Source: Armillaria gallica (Eukaryota; Basidiomycota; Agaricomycetes; Agaricales; Physalacriaceae). Taken from it: a stretch of 64,000 bases of DNA. Made by a program: the position numbers and the translations under genes. The stretch covers positions 2,232,001-2,296,000 of the forward strand of contig JBANDB010000014.1 of NCBI GenBank assembly GCA_037576215.1, in the 5' to 3' direction. A model generated the notes under the pieces. It worked only from the letters and a program-made list of their open reading frames with translations, was not told where the DNA came from and searched no databases. Of this stretch, positions 35,628 to 47,800 are shown piece after piece (position 1 is the stretch's first letter; each line of letters starts with the position of its first letter).

Positions 35628-36170
35628 TCGCATATTCTCTTTCCATCCCAAACAAAGACTCGCAATAAAGTAGCCTCAGCATACAATCTGTTCTCGGCCT
35701 TTCCCGCTCTCGACCCTGCGAGCATTCTTCATGCACCGACTTCCTACAATCTTGTGGAGGACTTCTTTCCTCGACGAATCAGAAGTTCCCAGAAAGCTTT
35801 GGAGACCTTCCACGGGGGCGCAGAGGTATCTCTTTCGCCGCAGAAGACTGCTGACATTATGCCATTGACAATGCGGAGAAGAGGACAAGGAGCGCAGACA
35901 TCAATTAGTTTACTATTACTCTGAGATGGTAGTCCAGGATTGACTACTACCTCGTCGACAGGCCGTGTAACGTCGATGTAGCAACCTCAAATTTCAATGG
36001 GGTATGACGAATCGGGATCTAGAAATAAGCAGCATTAGACTCGGATTGATTTTCCTCGAGTACAGACAGAGCACGGAAGTCTAACCAAAATGACCTCTTT
36101 CTCTGATTTGTCAGGTTCTCCGCGTTATCCGTATCCTCGCGAATTTTGCGACCATTGTGACGAAAAAATT
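35628..36170. other. ~540-bp segment absent from the paralogous block
   Basis: In the partner segment (around 61925) sequence continues directly from the aaaacta block to agacttcggg, where here about 540 bp intervene. No inverted ends or clear target duplication are visible, so insertion here and deletion there are equally possible. No gene is recognised. Confidence 0.5.
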
Positions 36171-37600
36171 GCAGACTTCGGGTAAGCCTGTTTGCCGACA
36201 AAAGACTAGGATCCAGGCAATTTTTGGCAGCTTGGCCCGTACCGACATGTTTCTGGATCTTTGTGTTCCTTCGGCTACCGGAAGTCCAAATCGTCGGGTT
36301 ACCACTGTTCGTTTTTGGATCTAGACTCGCTTGAGATCAGCTGTGAACGGTTGAACGTCAAGTGAACCTCACCTCTCAGAGTAGGTCAGAAAGTGTTCGA
36401 GTTGACACCCTTCCAAAGTGTTTTCAAGCTCATCGTAATCCGCGATCGCCTCCACACCAAACCTGCTCAATCCTTCAGCGTCCCTTCTTTAATGCTGCTT
36501 TTCGGTCGGACTCGTGAGCAATGCGTAGAGCCGTTGCGTATTGAGATTGAAGGAGACAGAGAGCTGCAGTCCATGTGTCGTGGTGGTTAACGAGAGGGTT
36601 CCGGAATCCGGACCGGTGAAACATGACACATGGTCAGGATCTTTCACTCTTCCGTCTTTCCCGTCACCATGTGCGACCTGGAGGGCCTCAGTGTCAATTT
36701 TAACAGGGAACATGCACCGTCGACGCTGCCATATAGCAGGGATACACCGTGCGGAAGGACATGAAAAACGTACGTCACCTTTTCTCTGATTGTGGCCCCG
36801 CGCTACAGCATCCTTCCACTCATAACGCAGACCGCCGACATCATGCATTCGCACATATGCGCCTTGGATCGACCTCGTTTACGTGAGACATGCCTTGATA
36901 ATTCTCCTCGACGACGCCAGTAACTCCCCAAACTAGTGCACTAGCGACTGCTACCGCATCTCAGATTTCTACCGTGTTTGTTTCCATTCAACCACCATCC
37001 CACTTCCATGTCCGTGTACTGTCTGGATCCAGGACGCATAGCCCTCGCCATCAATATCGATCTCTCATGCCTGGAGGTTCATATTAGTCAATTCCATAAG
37101 CTCGGCATCGTCGTCGATGATGACTTCGATGGCGGCATTTGGCTGCGTGGAATTTCTACTCGGAGCATCCATTGACTGGTCCTGCAAACTCAGTTATGCA
37201 ATCGTCTTCGATCTCGTTGGATGCGCTGTATTAACGCCCCGGCCCCCATGCTATGCTCCCCACTCGCAGACTTTTCAGGACGCTGTTGACAGCCACTCAC
37301 CTTTCTTTTCGCCTCCGGCCGTCCGTTATCTGCCCTCCTGCATTCATCTTACGCCTCAGTATACCTTAGACCGGGAAAAACAGAGATGACGGCATCTGTT
37401 TTTTGAAGCGGGCCAACCGTCGTTTTGACTATAATCATCTTTTCCCGATTTCGTTCATTCACGTAACCCGCGTAGCATCCTGTGGAACCTCATCTTCCGA
37501 TCCACGTCACAGATCAAGCAAGTGATATCGGCTCAGACAAAAAGGAAGGAGGGGGGCGAGCTCCGGTTAGCTGAGGGGATCTACGACGAGAGTGAAGCGA
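36170..37600. repeat. module R3, copy 1
   Basis: It aligns with 61935-63330. Both copies have short shared frames (QPPSHFHVRVLSGSRTHSPR; DDFDGGIWLRG.STRSIH) on the plus strand, but no continuous coding sequence. A diverged relative of the R1 block (FLDLDSLEISCERLNVK) is present near 36310-36360. Confidence 0.6.
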
Positions 37601-37649
37601 CAAACCAGTGAGGTCATGGTGACTGGCTTAGCTGCTTCGTAGGATCGTT

Positions 37650-37935
37650 GACCCGCTCGTCTGGTGGACATGGTATTTCGCATTTATCGACAGTGCAAAC
37701 TCTTTCTATCATTACCTAGGTAAGAAAAGTCTCTATTCTGTGTATCTCCCTCTCATGATGCTTCTCATTTAACAGAGACTGAAAGAGTGGAGCGATGGGC
37801 TCGAGGAGCCCGAGGCCAGCATCCCCGCTCCTTTGATACATCTAGCGACCAATGGGGCCGCTTGAAGTGGTTTCCCGACTGGTTAAGGACATACGAGGTG
37901 TTCAATGCGTTCATTCATTGCATTAAATAATAAAA
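37650..37935 (+). repeat. module R4, copy 1 (3' end of an unknown gene)
   Basis: Shared by 37650-37935, 51315-51570 and 63420-63700. It has a GT-AG intron (gtaagaaaag … acag) followed by an exon with (E)WS(E/D)G.EEPEA, then ttaaataataaaac, which contains AATAAA on the plus strand. The element always precedes the 3' end of a minus-strand Cys/His copy (I, L, P), giving a convergent arrangement. Confidence 0.55.
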
Positions 37936-38086
37936 CTGATATTTCAGAGCAAAGCAGAGCGATAAACATGACAGACATGTACACTAAGTACATTGTTGTG
38001 TTTACAGACGTTTTCATGACGCATTACTTCTTACACCGAACGACGACGAAGCTGGTGATGGTGATGGAATAGGCATTCGCCACTAT

Positions 38087-38933
38087 CTAATCAAGTTGAC
38101 CGGCCCAGGCTTCCGCGCCGTGCGCCGCGCTGTAGGTATAATCCTGGCGAAATCTCGCGCGCGAGTCCTGGATGTTTACACTGAAGCTATCGTCCTGGTA
38201 TTGAACTCCGTAGGAATTCTCCACTTCCGAGTGGGAATGAGCCTCGATCTGAGGGACGGCAAATTGAACCACGGGTTGTGGGGTGGGTGTGAAGATAACT
38301 GTGTCGCCGTAAGGGTAGGATGGGTTGACGTTAGGAGCGGGAGCGGGCATGTATGCGGGAGTGAATGGGATGTCCGTCGCGTCGCCGGAAAACAGGGTGG
38401 TACTGTAATTGGAGGATGGCGTAGTGTTCGGGGAGAATGGACTATTGGCGGCGTTGGAATAGCTGCTCGTGGTGGCACCGGGAGAAGGGACATTGCCGTC
38501 TGAATTGAAATAGTGAAAAACTGTCCACGGCTCCGGGATGCGATACGAATTATACGCGGCGATGTGCTCATAAAATTGGGCACCACAGGTACAAAGCTGC
38601 ATCAGATGTGTCTACCGCGCAAGTCATCGTGAGTTCGAGATATTGCGCGGAGTGCAGAGCAGCATACCGTCTGGGCATACGCAGCGCACTGGTTCGCGGG
38701 ATAATGATTGATGACTGTCGAGACGTAGTCCGCATGCGCGTGAATACCGTGTCCACAATGACCGCAAATAGTCTGGGTAGAGGTGAGCACGAGAAGATGG
38801 ATGAAGGTGGATGAGAGCCTACCTGGTCTAGCGGGGACGACTCGGGAGGGAAGAACCACAGACACTGACAGTGCTGGATGCCGTCAGTGATATGGATGCA
38901 CTGTCCTCTAGCCGGCAAGACGATTGAAGACAT
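38087..38933 (-). CDS. Cys/His-rich family protein, copy I (intact, 246 aa)
   Basis: Exons on the minus strand are 38933-38823 (37 codons), 38772-38668 (35) and 38611-38087 (174 plus stop); introns are GT-AG and phase 0. Exon 1 has GQCIHITDGIQHCQCLWFF. Exon 2 has CGHCGHGIHAHADYVST and CAAYAQT. Exon 3 begins THLMQLCTCGAQFYEHI. The long tail is rich in Ser/Pro/Asn/Thr with repeated Tyr/Phe (SPFSPNTTPSSNYST) and ends GAEAWAGQLD. It is the longest intact member. It is convergent with module R4. The same tail is seen at the window edge as copy P. Function is unknown; no transmembrane or secretion signal is present. Confidence 0.8.
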
Positions 38934-38999
38934 CGAGGGTGAGGCACTGAGTGCAATGCCAGCAGGAGAGAAGGCGATAGAGATTTTGGTTCGTCTTGG

Positions 39000-39706
39000 T
39001 GCATTTTAAAGGTCTAAGTGGCTGTAGGGAAAGTAAAATTAGGCAAGATGAGTACTGTTCGATTTCGACCGTTAATTCACGTAACGCGTAACGGGACCTC
39101 GTGATTGAGTCTAAAATTAACGAGGTACCTTTTTTTGGGCCTTTTTTTGATGACCGAGTCCGAACACGCCAAGGCGAGTCTGGCCATGATGCCAAGCCCT
39201 GGCCTGAAGAACCTTCTTAGCTCTTTTGGTTTGTCCGATGACCCTGAACTTGCTCAAGCGTTCAACGTTCAAACGTTTTTACTTGCGATTACCTACCGCC
39301 CGACACCTACCAGTAGGGCAGGAGTATTGATGGTCAGCAGGACAGCTACGAGGTCGCTCCCTGGCGGGGGCCCGCACCATGATACCAGTATACGTGCATC
39401 GATAACAAGTGTGGTCGCTTCCGGTCGTTGTCGTCTTTCCGCCAGCTCCGTTCCCTACCCACTCTTTGTTCGTTGTGGTCCTCGTCTCGTCTTTGCCAAA
39501 GCCCCAAGAATTCTGTCCATTCTTTCAAGTTTCCAGTATTGATTTCAACTCAAAAGGCTCCGACACTTTGGTCCGCCCTCTCGGTAAGTTTACTCAGCTG
39601 TTGCCAGCGATGGACCTCATATTTCTATCACTCAGGTCAGGATCATATGTTGAGATTGCCCGCCATATGATCGTGTCTCCCCTCATTGGCACGTTCCCGA
39701 AGGAAG
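39000..39706. other. no confident gene
   Basis: A 145-codon plus-strand frame (39105-39542) has no motif I know. A possible GT-AG intron at 39582-39637 lies downstream. The frame upstream of the insertion at 39715 would continue into 40379 if the element were removed, but no known protein results. Confidence 0.35.
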
Positions 39707-39714
39707 CTGCACTC

Positions 39715-40370
39715 TAGTGTTGCGCCAATTAGGTCTCCGGACCTAATTCGACCTGCTGCTTAACAAAGGGCCTCTGCGAGGCCCTGATTCGCATGCGTGA
39801 ATCACGGCTATTTAGCAAGGGGGTCGGGGGGCTATGCCCCCAGGAGCTGGAGGCTATTTAGTGTCAAATAGCCTGCGAAATAGGTCTAATTAGCTGCGAA
39901 TCAGCATCGCTGGGATGGTATACTATTGTGGTATCGTTTGGGTATCGCGTCACCTCGTCCTTAAAATTCAATTGTCTTCCTTATCATTGCAATACCATAG
40001 TCCCGATTTCAGATTGACTCAGATACATTCAGCAAGCAAAAAGGTCGATTCACCCGGTGCAAATTGCTACCATTTGCTAACAGAAAATATATAGGAGCGA
40101 GCGTCTCAAGCTTTTTTGACTTTCACTCATGAATGCGGGGCCGGTGGTCGATGTTTATAGTGAATGTTGATGATAAATTCCGGCTTTGATGCTGAATTTG
40201 GCTTCGTAATGTCATCATAGGTAGGTACATGAGTCAGGTCTATTTCGCCCTATTTCGCAGCTGAAAATTGGTCCTTGAAAAGCCCGTTGCTAATCAGCTG
40301 CTGAATAGCGCTAAGTAGCGGGTGCTGAACAGCAAGTGCGAATTAGATCAGCCTAATTGGCGCAACACTA
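39715..40370. mobile_element. hAT-type MITE, 656 bp
   Basis: It has perfect 19-bp terminal inverted repeats, starting TAGTGTTGCG (39715-39733 and 40352-40370). The insertion is flanked by the direct repeat CTGCACTC (39707-39714 and 40371-40378), an 8-bp target duplication as made by hAT transposases. The TAGTG start fits the hAT end pattern (C/T)A(A/G)NG. There is no transposase. The interior has repeated ctatttagc/gctgctgaa words and a GGGGGC…GCCCCC palindrome near 39826-39842. The perfect ends and target repeat suggest a recent insertion. Confidence 0.9.
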
Positions 40371-40639
40371 CTGCACTCTCTCCTCATTGAAGCCCGCCTC
40401 CCACGTCATAATCATGTGCAACCTACACAACCTCCCACGCCATCGTCATTCGAACATAGCCCCCACCAAGACCTCACATATCGGATTACAGTCTTTCACT
40501 CAGACTGGAAGTTTCTCTACAATGGCGACGGAGGGTATGGACGACATATGGGGGCTTAGGCTTCGGAGGGAGGATGCAGGATGCTTGATGCTCGATACTG
40601 CCAGTATCTGATGCTTCGTTTTCACGAGCAAAGCTTCGC

Positions 40640-41740
40640 TGCCCATATATGCCCTTCCAATTTTTTCTCCCCTTCAATCGTTACAGAGATTGGGAGGGAT
40701 CAACTTCCCTTATCCTCGCTCGTTCGTCTTCCCCCGCTACAATCCCATCACTTTATATTCGTTCTCTTTCAGGATCTCATCTTACTCCAAGCCATCTACT
40801 GACAACTGTAGTTGCTTTCCATCCAGAATAAGCTGTTAATCCATCAGCATGACATCCAGTTCTATCCTGCCAGTTCTCGTGACCTCTCTTCTGTGCCTCG
40901 CTTGAGTCGCTTTGTATGGGTAGGACAGCATCTATTATCGACTAATTCCGATAGCCATGTAAGCGACCCAACTATCTATTTTATGACTACGTGCTCAACA
41001 CAACCGGCAATATACTTGTCAGCGTTGTTTTCGCAGGAGCCAAATCCTCTATCTACGCATTCGCGCCGCCAACCCCTGTTGGGAAACATCACACGAGTTC
41101 GCTGGACTTGGAATTGGACATTTACCTGGTGATGGCACAGGCGCATGTCTCTCCTGTGGATCATCCTTCTTTATTGGATCAAAGCACTTATCAAGGAACA
41201 ACTCCGCCCAGCTTCCGGTCTTCCAAGAAAAGAAACCTGAAAGGACTAACAGCACTCCGAGTCTACATGTCCACGCAGACGACAGCCCCAGCCACCCATT
41301 ATTCGTTGAATGGACCCTGGGATTCATTTGACCCACAGCGACAGATATCATCCTCGGGGTCTTGGCAGTCCAGCATTTTCGAAGGCCATCGAGGCGATCC
41401 GACTCGAAGTCCTTTCGACTAATCACCATCTTACCCTCTGATGTAACAAAATCTCCTACATGTTCCGGTGAGGTATGTTCGTGTCCGTGTGCTAGTTCTC
41501 TGGCATGCGGTGGGTCGATGCTGCTAACCACTGATAATCCTGGTCAGTGGAGGTGCGCGAGCTCACTTCGATGGGGATGATGTCTTGGTTGACTGACCCG
41601 TCGGTCTCGAAGCGTGTCCGGAAGGATGAGGAGGGCGGCTTGTGTCTTCTCCATTTCCGGAATGCGAAAGCAGATGAGGACTTGGATGCGAGGCAGACGA
41701 TCGTCTCTCCACTGCGGCCATCTTCCCCTCCTCAGTAAGT
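40640..41740 (+). repeat. module R5, copy 1 (unknown gene relic)
   Basis: Plus-strand pieces LARSSSPATIPSLYI … LLTTVVAFHPE (40700-40830) and YDYVLNTTG (about 40984) recur on the minus strand at 56520-55900 (LASSPPPSPVPSSSI, AATAVAFYPE, YDYVLNTTG). A 143-codon frame (40991-41422) is the best remaining open piece. The family is not recognised and frames break in both copies. Confidence 0.5.
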
Positions 41741-41779
41741 CCGGAGTAGCCTAATCAGGAAAAGCGGTGCTAATATCAA

Positions 41780-42200
41780 GAATAGAAATCGAATCACGCT
41801 AGAAAAATGGTCGATCAGGAGAAGTTTAACGAGCGAAAGTGAGTGTTCCTTTTTGTCACCGCTGAATTTGAAATCTCCAAGCGGTGAATACCTCTTTGGG
41901 ATGCGATAGTGAATTTACTTCCGGTTTCCGGGAGCGATTTGAGACTGGATCTAGATAGCATTTATAACAAGAATGTGTAATGTGGAATACAAATATAATT
42001 TAAGAATGCAAAGGGACGCTTCCGAGTACGAGAGATCATCCTGTCGAGCCGCAGCTGGAGAGAAAACTACGGCTTGTCGACGTCATTTTTTGATCTCCCT
42101 GGGAGCTGCGCACCGTTATTCGAGAGGCGACACTGACAGGATGTAGGCACGTACCAGGCGCGCCCTCGACGTATTTCGGGTGACTCTCTGTTACTTTTTC
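41780..42200. other. no gene seen
   Basis: Short frames only, with no motif. Confidence 0.4.
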
Positions 42201-42211
42201 GAACGCGACTC

Positions 42212-43092
42212 CTATACGAATAATAAGCGCTCTCTAACGGACGATAGAACCTGGCCCGTTCTCTCTTTTGCCAACCTGGATTCAGCGTAGCTTCGCGACC
42301 ACCTCGAACATTTTTCCAGCTTGCCTGTATGCCATGAACCGTTCGGAAAGGCTGAGAAACGGAGAAACGCACCTGTGACTGCTTCTGCGTTCCTTGTTGC
42401 CTCCTTCGCCCTCGCCAATCTCCCCGTGACCGCTTCCATCTCTTTCCTGTATAGATCTTTACGTAACGAAGCCGCCTTTCCGACCAATAAGAAGATTTCA
42501 GGACTCTGGACGACCCGATAGCTTATCCTAGCTATCAGCGAAAAGTGTTGTCAGACAAGGCAAACCGAAAAACACTGACCTTTGGTTCCGAGGTGTCCTA
42601 GTTGAATTTGAACAAGTCGGCAAATATTCTTCATATTCATCCCACTTTGCCTAAGGAAGGTTCTCGCAATGTTTCTTCACGACGCGAGGAAGTTCGATTT
42701 ACAACCTTTTGCATTCCTATGAATACATAAGAAGCAGAGAAGCATGTGCTACTCACCTTGAGACTACGACGAGAACAACATATTTGTTCCGTCGGACGAA
42801 CGAGCGGGTCATACGACGATAGCCAGCCTGAAAAATAGGACTTTACTGTCATCACTACCAACAGTTCGACTTTTTTCTTCTATTCCGTGTTGCTACTGCT
42901 TCCTCGGGCTTGGTTTACGGCCGTCATTTTAGCATGGCCCCACTTTCCAGACAGCAATAGCGCTACGGTTTGAAGGCTGCTTGGTCGAAGCGTGATTCCG
43001 ATAACGTCGTCGTCGTAGGGAGATGTTGATGATTTGGGGTTGCGGGCGATGGCGTCCGGCGTAAGCGGGGGAGACAGGATCGTGTCGGGCAA
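42212..43092 (-). CDS. possible multi-exon hypothetical gene
   Basis: On the minus strand, short open pieces are joined by plausible GT-AG introns. A 70-codon piece starts at ATG 43092 (MPDTILSPPLTPDAIARNPK). A piece near 42850-42770 precedes a gtgagt donor. A piece follows that ends before a gtcagt donor near 42590. The last exons read VGKAASLRKDLYRKEMEAVT and, after an intron near 42370-42320, KLEKCSRWSRSYAESRLAKE, with a stop at about 42212. The charged C-terminal part could be helical. Exon joins are uncertain and no family is known. Confidence 0.3.
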
Positions 43093-43099
43093 TGGTCAT

Positions 43100-43660
43100 G
43101 ATGGTAAGAGGGAGAGGACGTTCGGACTTTGCCGGCCTTAATCCTGTAGGAGTTCTGATTACGCGGAACTGTTGGAAGGAAATGTATATGATCTGTATAT
43201 CATTGTTAACAGTCCTTCCTTAGTAGTAAATTTGAACTACCAATGAATAATAATGAGTTTATTTCAAAGCGATAGAAGCAGACAGACAACGACAAGCTAA
43301 AGCGACGAAGGTAATAGATATATCCTAGACCAATGTATATATCTTGATAGGACCTATAGCAAATACAACAAAGAAGAGAAAATGAATCATAGCGGGGCCG
43401 AAAACAGTATCAAGAGTGAATTAAGAACGTTAGAGACTGAGATCCTGCTTTGCAGTGATGATTGGAGAGAGAAGAGCGGAGAGTAGAAACAAAAAGTGGA
43501 ATACGAAGTGCATATAATCAATCGCCAGAAATCGATTTGGGATCGAATGTCGAGAATCATGGGGTAGAAAACGTGAGGGATGGTGACAATCGGAGGGATA
43601 GAAGAAGTGATCACGACGACGTGAAGGAAAATTGAAGTGAGAAGACGCGAATTACAACAT
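43100..43660. other. 3' flank of copy J; no separate gene
   Basis: AT-rich sequence downstream of the minus-strand copy J. Parts (43380-43660) align with the flank after copy N (58870-59200: gattctcgacattc, atttctggcgattga). These are probably 3' UTR and terminator sequences. Confidence 0.5.
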
Positions 43661-43669
43661 CTGTGTAAA

Positions 43670-44268
43670 TCAAGCGCCATATGAGCCCGACCAGTCTTCA
43701 GAGGGCTCAGAGTATATCGCATTCCCATAATCCTGGGATTCGAAACTCTCATTCGTCGCGCCATCCTCTGATGGACCAGCATAGGGTGAGTGAACAACAT
43801 AGTTCAGATGCTGAGCGAAGTAACCATCTGAGATGTAGCCTAGAGTCTGAGTGGTATTGGGTTGGATAGCGGGTGAGGTACTACTGCTGGCGGAAGGAGA
43901 GGAAGTGAGTGCGGGAGCGAGAGACATGTTCCTCGAGTCATCGGACAAAATGGCGGTGTCGTAATCGGAGGGCATGGTGCTCGGGGGGAATGGACTAGTA
44001 TTGGCGTCGGAATAGCTGCTCGTGGTGGCACTAGGAGAAGATCCATCATCGTCTGCATTGAAATAGTGCAGAACAGACCACGGCTCTGGGATACGATGCG
44101 AATTATAGGTACCGATGTGCTCGCAGAATTGGGCTCCACAGGTGCAGAACTGCAACAGATGTGTCTACCGCGCAAGTTATCGTGGGTTTGAGATACGGCG
44201 CGGAGTGGAGAGCAGCATACCTTCTGGGCATACGCGGCGCATTGATTCGCGGGATAATGATTGACGAC
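43670..44268 (-). pseudogene. Cys/His-family copy J, 5' half replaced by module R1
   Basis: Exon 3 (44164-43670, 164 codons plus stop) is fully open: LQFCTCGAQFCEHIGTYNSH … ending DWSGSYGA. It is close to copy N throughout. The end of exon 2 (VVNHYPANQCAAYAQK, donor after 44221) is present. Upstream of about 44268 the sequence switches to module R1, removing the CxxCGHGIHAH part and all of exon 1. A clean breakpoint inside an exon shows that the R1 junction came after the gene. Confidence 0.85.
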
Positions 44269-44860
44269 GTCGTCGCGTCGCACCGCCCATGGGTAATCGA
44301 CGACGATTGAAAGAGATAGCGGTCGGCGCTGGAGTGTAATGCGACAGTGCTCGTACGGTATGCGGGCCTGCTGGAGTACAGAAAGCAAGCAGGTTCGAGA
44401 TAGCGTCCAAGGATGCGGTCCGCCGGATCTTCAGCACGCCGTCATGGCGTGCATGGTGTAGTGCACCCTTTGTCGCTATCAGCACACGGATGGAACGGTC
44501 TTTCGGTCGAATGGCGTACTGGCTATGCCAAATATGCCTGAACACTGTCGTTAACGTTATCTTTCGGTCTGACTAGAGGCGCTATGAGAATCGGGTATCA
44601 GGCGGGATGGGAGGTCGAGATAGAAAAACTGCGGGAATTGCCGAGGTTGTCACCAGAACTCTTTTCTTAGCCACCATGACCCATTCGAAGATCTCAGTTT
44701 CGGTCTCAACACGGAATGATTCTACGCAAATGCAACCTAACTGAGAAACATCATCAACGAAGATGACTTTGGCAAGAGAGTGGGCCTAGCTTTTGCGACG
44801 AATTTGGTGCTGTGATTTCGGTGAGTTTGAAAGGAAGGGCGTCAAATTTGAACATCGTTT
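44269..44860 (-). repeat. module R1, copy 3 (partial)
   Basis: It aligns with 30897-31560: cgcccatgggtaatcgac, gtatgcgggcctgctggag and ctttggcaagagagtgg blocks in the same order. It begins abruptly at the copy J breakpoint. Confidence 0.75.
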
Positions 44861-44869
44861 TTGATTATT

Positions 44870-47800
44870 TATCTTCACGCAGCATTGACCGTCGAGGGGT
44901 AATTGGAATGTGTCGAGGCGGTTCGCCAAGACGCATATTTGACGGTGCCTCCAAGCCTCGGTTAGGGCATAAAGCTAAAGCCTGGTGGGGAGAGTGTTGG
45001 TCTGCATTGGCAAGGACGGCCCAGTTGCTGGTACCGGCACGTATCTAGATCTTCCTCGGTCAGATGCATGACCTCAAACATGATGTGCAGTGAGAATTGC
45101 AAGCAGCGCAACCACCCAATCCGGTCCAAAACCATCATGAGGTCTATCGATCTCGGGCATTACGCCGTAAGTCGCATTCGGACAATCCTGATATTCGTAA
45201 CCCCCGTTCATCGCGTCCTCGTCTGTCTGTAGGCTATGGCGCCAACTGGCGATGGTGATGAAGGTGTTGAAGGTCGGACCTTTGACTCAAGCCACATCCT
45301 CCGGACCTGATCACACGTGGAACAACGATCGCTGCCTCTTTGAACACCACCATCACGCTTCTCAAGCAGAGGATCACAGGCTAGGCGGGTACGCTGCGTT
45401 GACTGAATACGCCGATTCTCATAGCACATACAGGCGCCACTGAGTGTGACGCCAACAAGAACGAGCTATTCATTTTCGTTTTGCCTGTCAATGCGTGACT
45501 CCACATCTTACATTGCCAGTAACAATCAGCATAGCTGGACATACGGCACTAGAATACGATTGAAGGGAGGTCGCCATGTCCTTAAGGAGCATCTCGGGAA
45601 TCATTCTGGATAACGATCTCTGTGCAATGGCCGAGTCTTATGGATTTTTCATCAAAGCAACTATCATCCGCGATTGCCCCCCCCCCTTTTTTTTTAAAAA
45701 AATTAAAAATTGATTTACGAGCTTTACGAGATGTCGAGCCCTCGGTCTCTGTCAAAAACGAGCGGGGACAAAACGAGCATGGTTTGTTCACCTTCTCCCT
45801 TCATCACCGCCCGCTCGCTAACGTGCCTGTTCGAAAAGGACTCGAAATTTTACCAAGGCATTCACGCGAACTCGAATATCGCGTCTCACCGATATCGGCA
45901 AGCTTGTTCTCTCCATGACGTAGGGGTTTCTCCCATGCGCGTGCACATGCATTTGATTTGCATACGTATTGCTGCGGCAGCAGCAAGGAGTAAATGATCT
46001 TTCTACATTTGCGTATCATTCACACGGGTTACCCCAGTGGCCTTCCCATCGTTTTGCATCGGCGATTTTCTCTGGCGACACATATAGACAATACACCTAC
46101 TGCCGGACGGTCAACAAAGCTGTTCTTCCCGTCCAGCACCTAGACTACAGCAATCATAGGGACCTTGTGAAATCCATCACCCGTGCTCCTGCCCAGACAG
46201 ACACCCTTCGAGCGAAGATTTCTCCAGGAGAGAATCTGGCACGCCACCCCTCCAGCGTCGCATTACCCATTTCAAGCCTTTTGAAAACGTATGACCTCTA
46301 GGACGAGACGCACTCCTTGACCTAACGTTGTACAGCGTCTGTCGAGGGTATAGGGTATTAGCGTGGAGTTGAGGAAGAAAATCAGCCCTACGACTCGCCT
46401 AGTTTGATGGATGATAGGGCATGATCCAGGTGATCAGCTGATCTGGATGTTTTCTCCTTGCAGAGGGGTGATATCGACTTTCAAGCTTGCAACGGAAAGG
46501 AAAAGTTATTGAATAAGATTAGAATTATAAAACATACAGCACTGCTTGAGGGTGCCTAGATTTTAGCCTTCGTTCGTCATTCCGACTTGGCTATCCTTTC
46601 GCGAACCACAGAAAAAATACAGACTTGAATCCGCAAAACATGGCTCGTCCCCCCTGACAGCGTTACCCTCGCGTCAGAACCACTGCTCATCTTTTCTCGT
46701 AGACGGAATATCCATTTGCATCACCGTGTCCGCGTACGAGAGCGGCACTCGCAGATGTTCAAAAGCCTCATTGAGTCGAAGGTCCGTTGGTAAGGCTAAG
46801 TTTGGTCGATAGTAACCGCAAGTCGGAGACGATGTTGTTGGAGTGGTGTCCCTAGGCTCACACCTCGTCTTGATCTACTCCGATGACACCGGATGAAATG
46901 GCACCCCCAACCTATATTGTATCCCGCCACATCATAGCACTCGGTTCATCAAACTGGAGAAGTCGCAGTACTGATTGTCTTCGTCGGGTCCTCGCTCTGA
47001 AGCCTAAATCCTGGACAGGTGTGGCGGGTATCGATGTTGAGTCAGGAGACATGTCTCCTTCTGGGAATACCACGTCTTGGGAAGGAAGAAGAATGGAATC
47101 TCCAGGCGTGCCAGACACTCCTCGAAAGATCGCGTGCGCGAGATAAAGAAGAGACCAGCGGTGAGCGAATGAGTGCCTATGACCCCAGTGGAAGTATGGC
47201 AAGCGGCGTTTAGGTTTTGAATGCCGTGTACACCGGTATCGTTGAGGAACAGCGACCTTCAACATATCGTCTCCAGGCGTTTTCGATTCTTAGTGCAGTT
47301 TTCTTGATCGCCCGCCGTCGCACTGTCCGATTGCCACAGGTGTCTGTATAAGTCTCGGTGGCGATAGCATAACTTAGAATAGGAAAGGCGCCAGAACCTC
47401 TGGAGCGGAGGAAGGGTGGTGTGTGCGGACGGGAGGTGTGTTTGTTCCACGGCGGGGTGCATGTTCAGTGGAAGATGGTAGGTGTGCGCGGAAGGGATCG
47501 TGAAGCCGGTCTGTATAGATGGCAAGACCTCGATGTGACGCCGGTGATTCCAAGTATGCTCTGGTGAGCAATGCAGAACTGCATGCGAACGAAACGACTG
47601 ATGCCGAATTGAAACAATTCCACAGGCCTCCAGTAATTTCAGTACTTCAGTAGTTATGCGTTATGCGTTATGCCTGATGCCGCCCGAGTTACTGACACTT
47701 TTCTACAAGCCGTAGTAAAGCCATACCATAGAGGAACTGCCGGTAAGATCGTTCACTCTTCGCCCTCCAGGACTTGTAACTTTTCAAGATCCCTGTAATC

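Larger units (their letters stand above)
34062..38170. repeat. segmental duplication H-R3-R4-I (partner 59874-64000)
   Basis: Copy H, modules R3 and R4 and the convergent copy I are matched in order by O-R3-R4-P about 25.8 kb away. The paired segments differ by three clear indels: a ~540-bp stretch at 35628-36170 present only here, and the two insertions at 61099 and 61779 present only in the partner. The partner runs off the window, so the true length is unknown. Confidence 0.85.
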
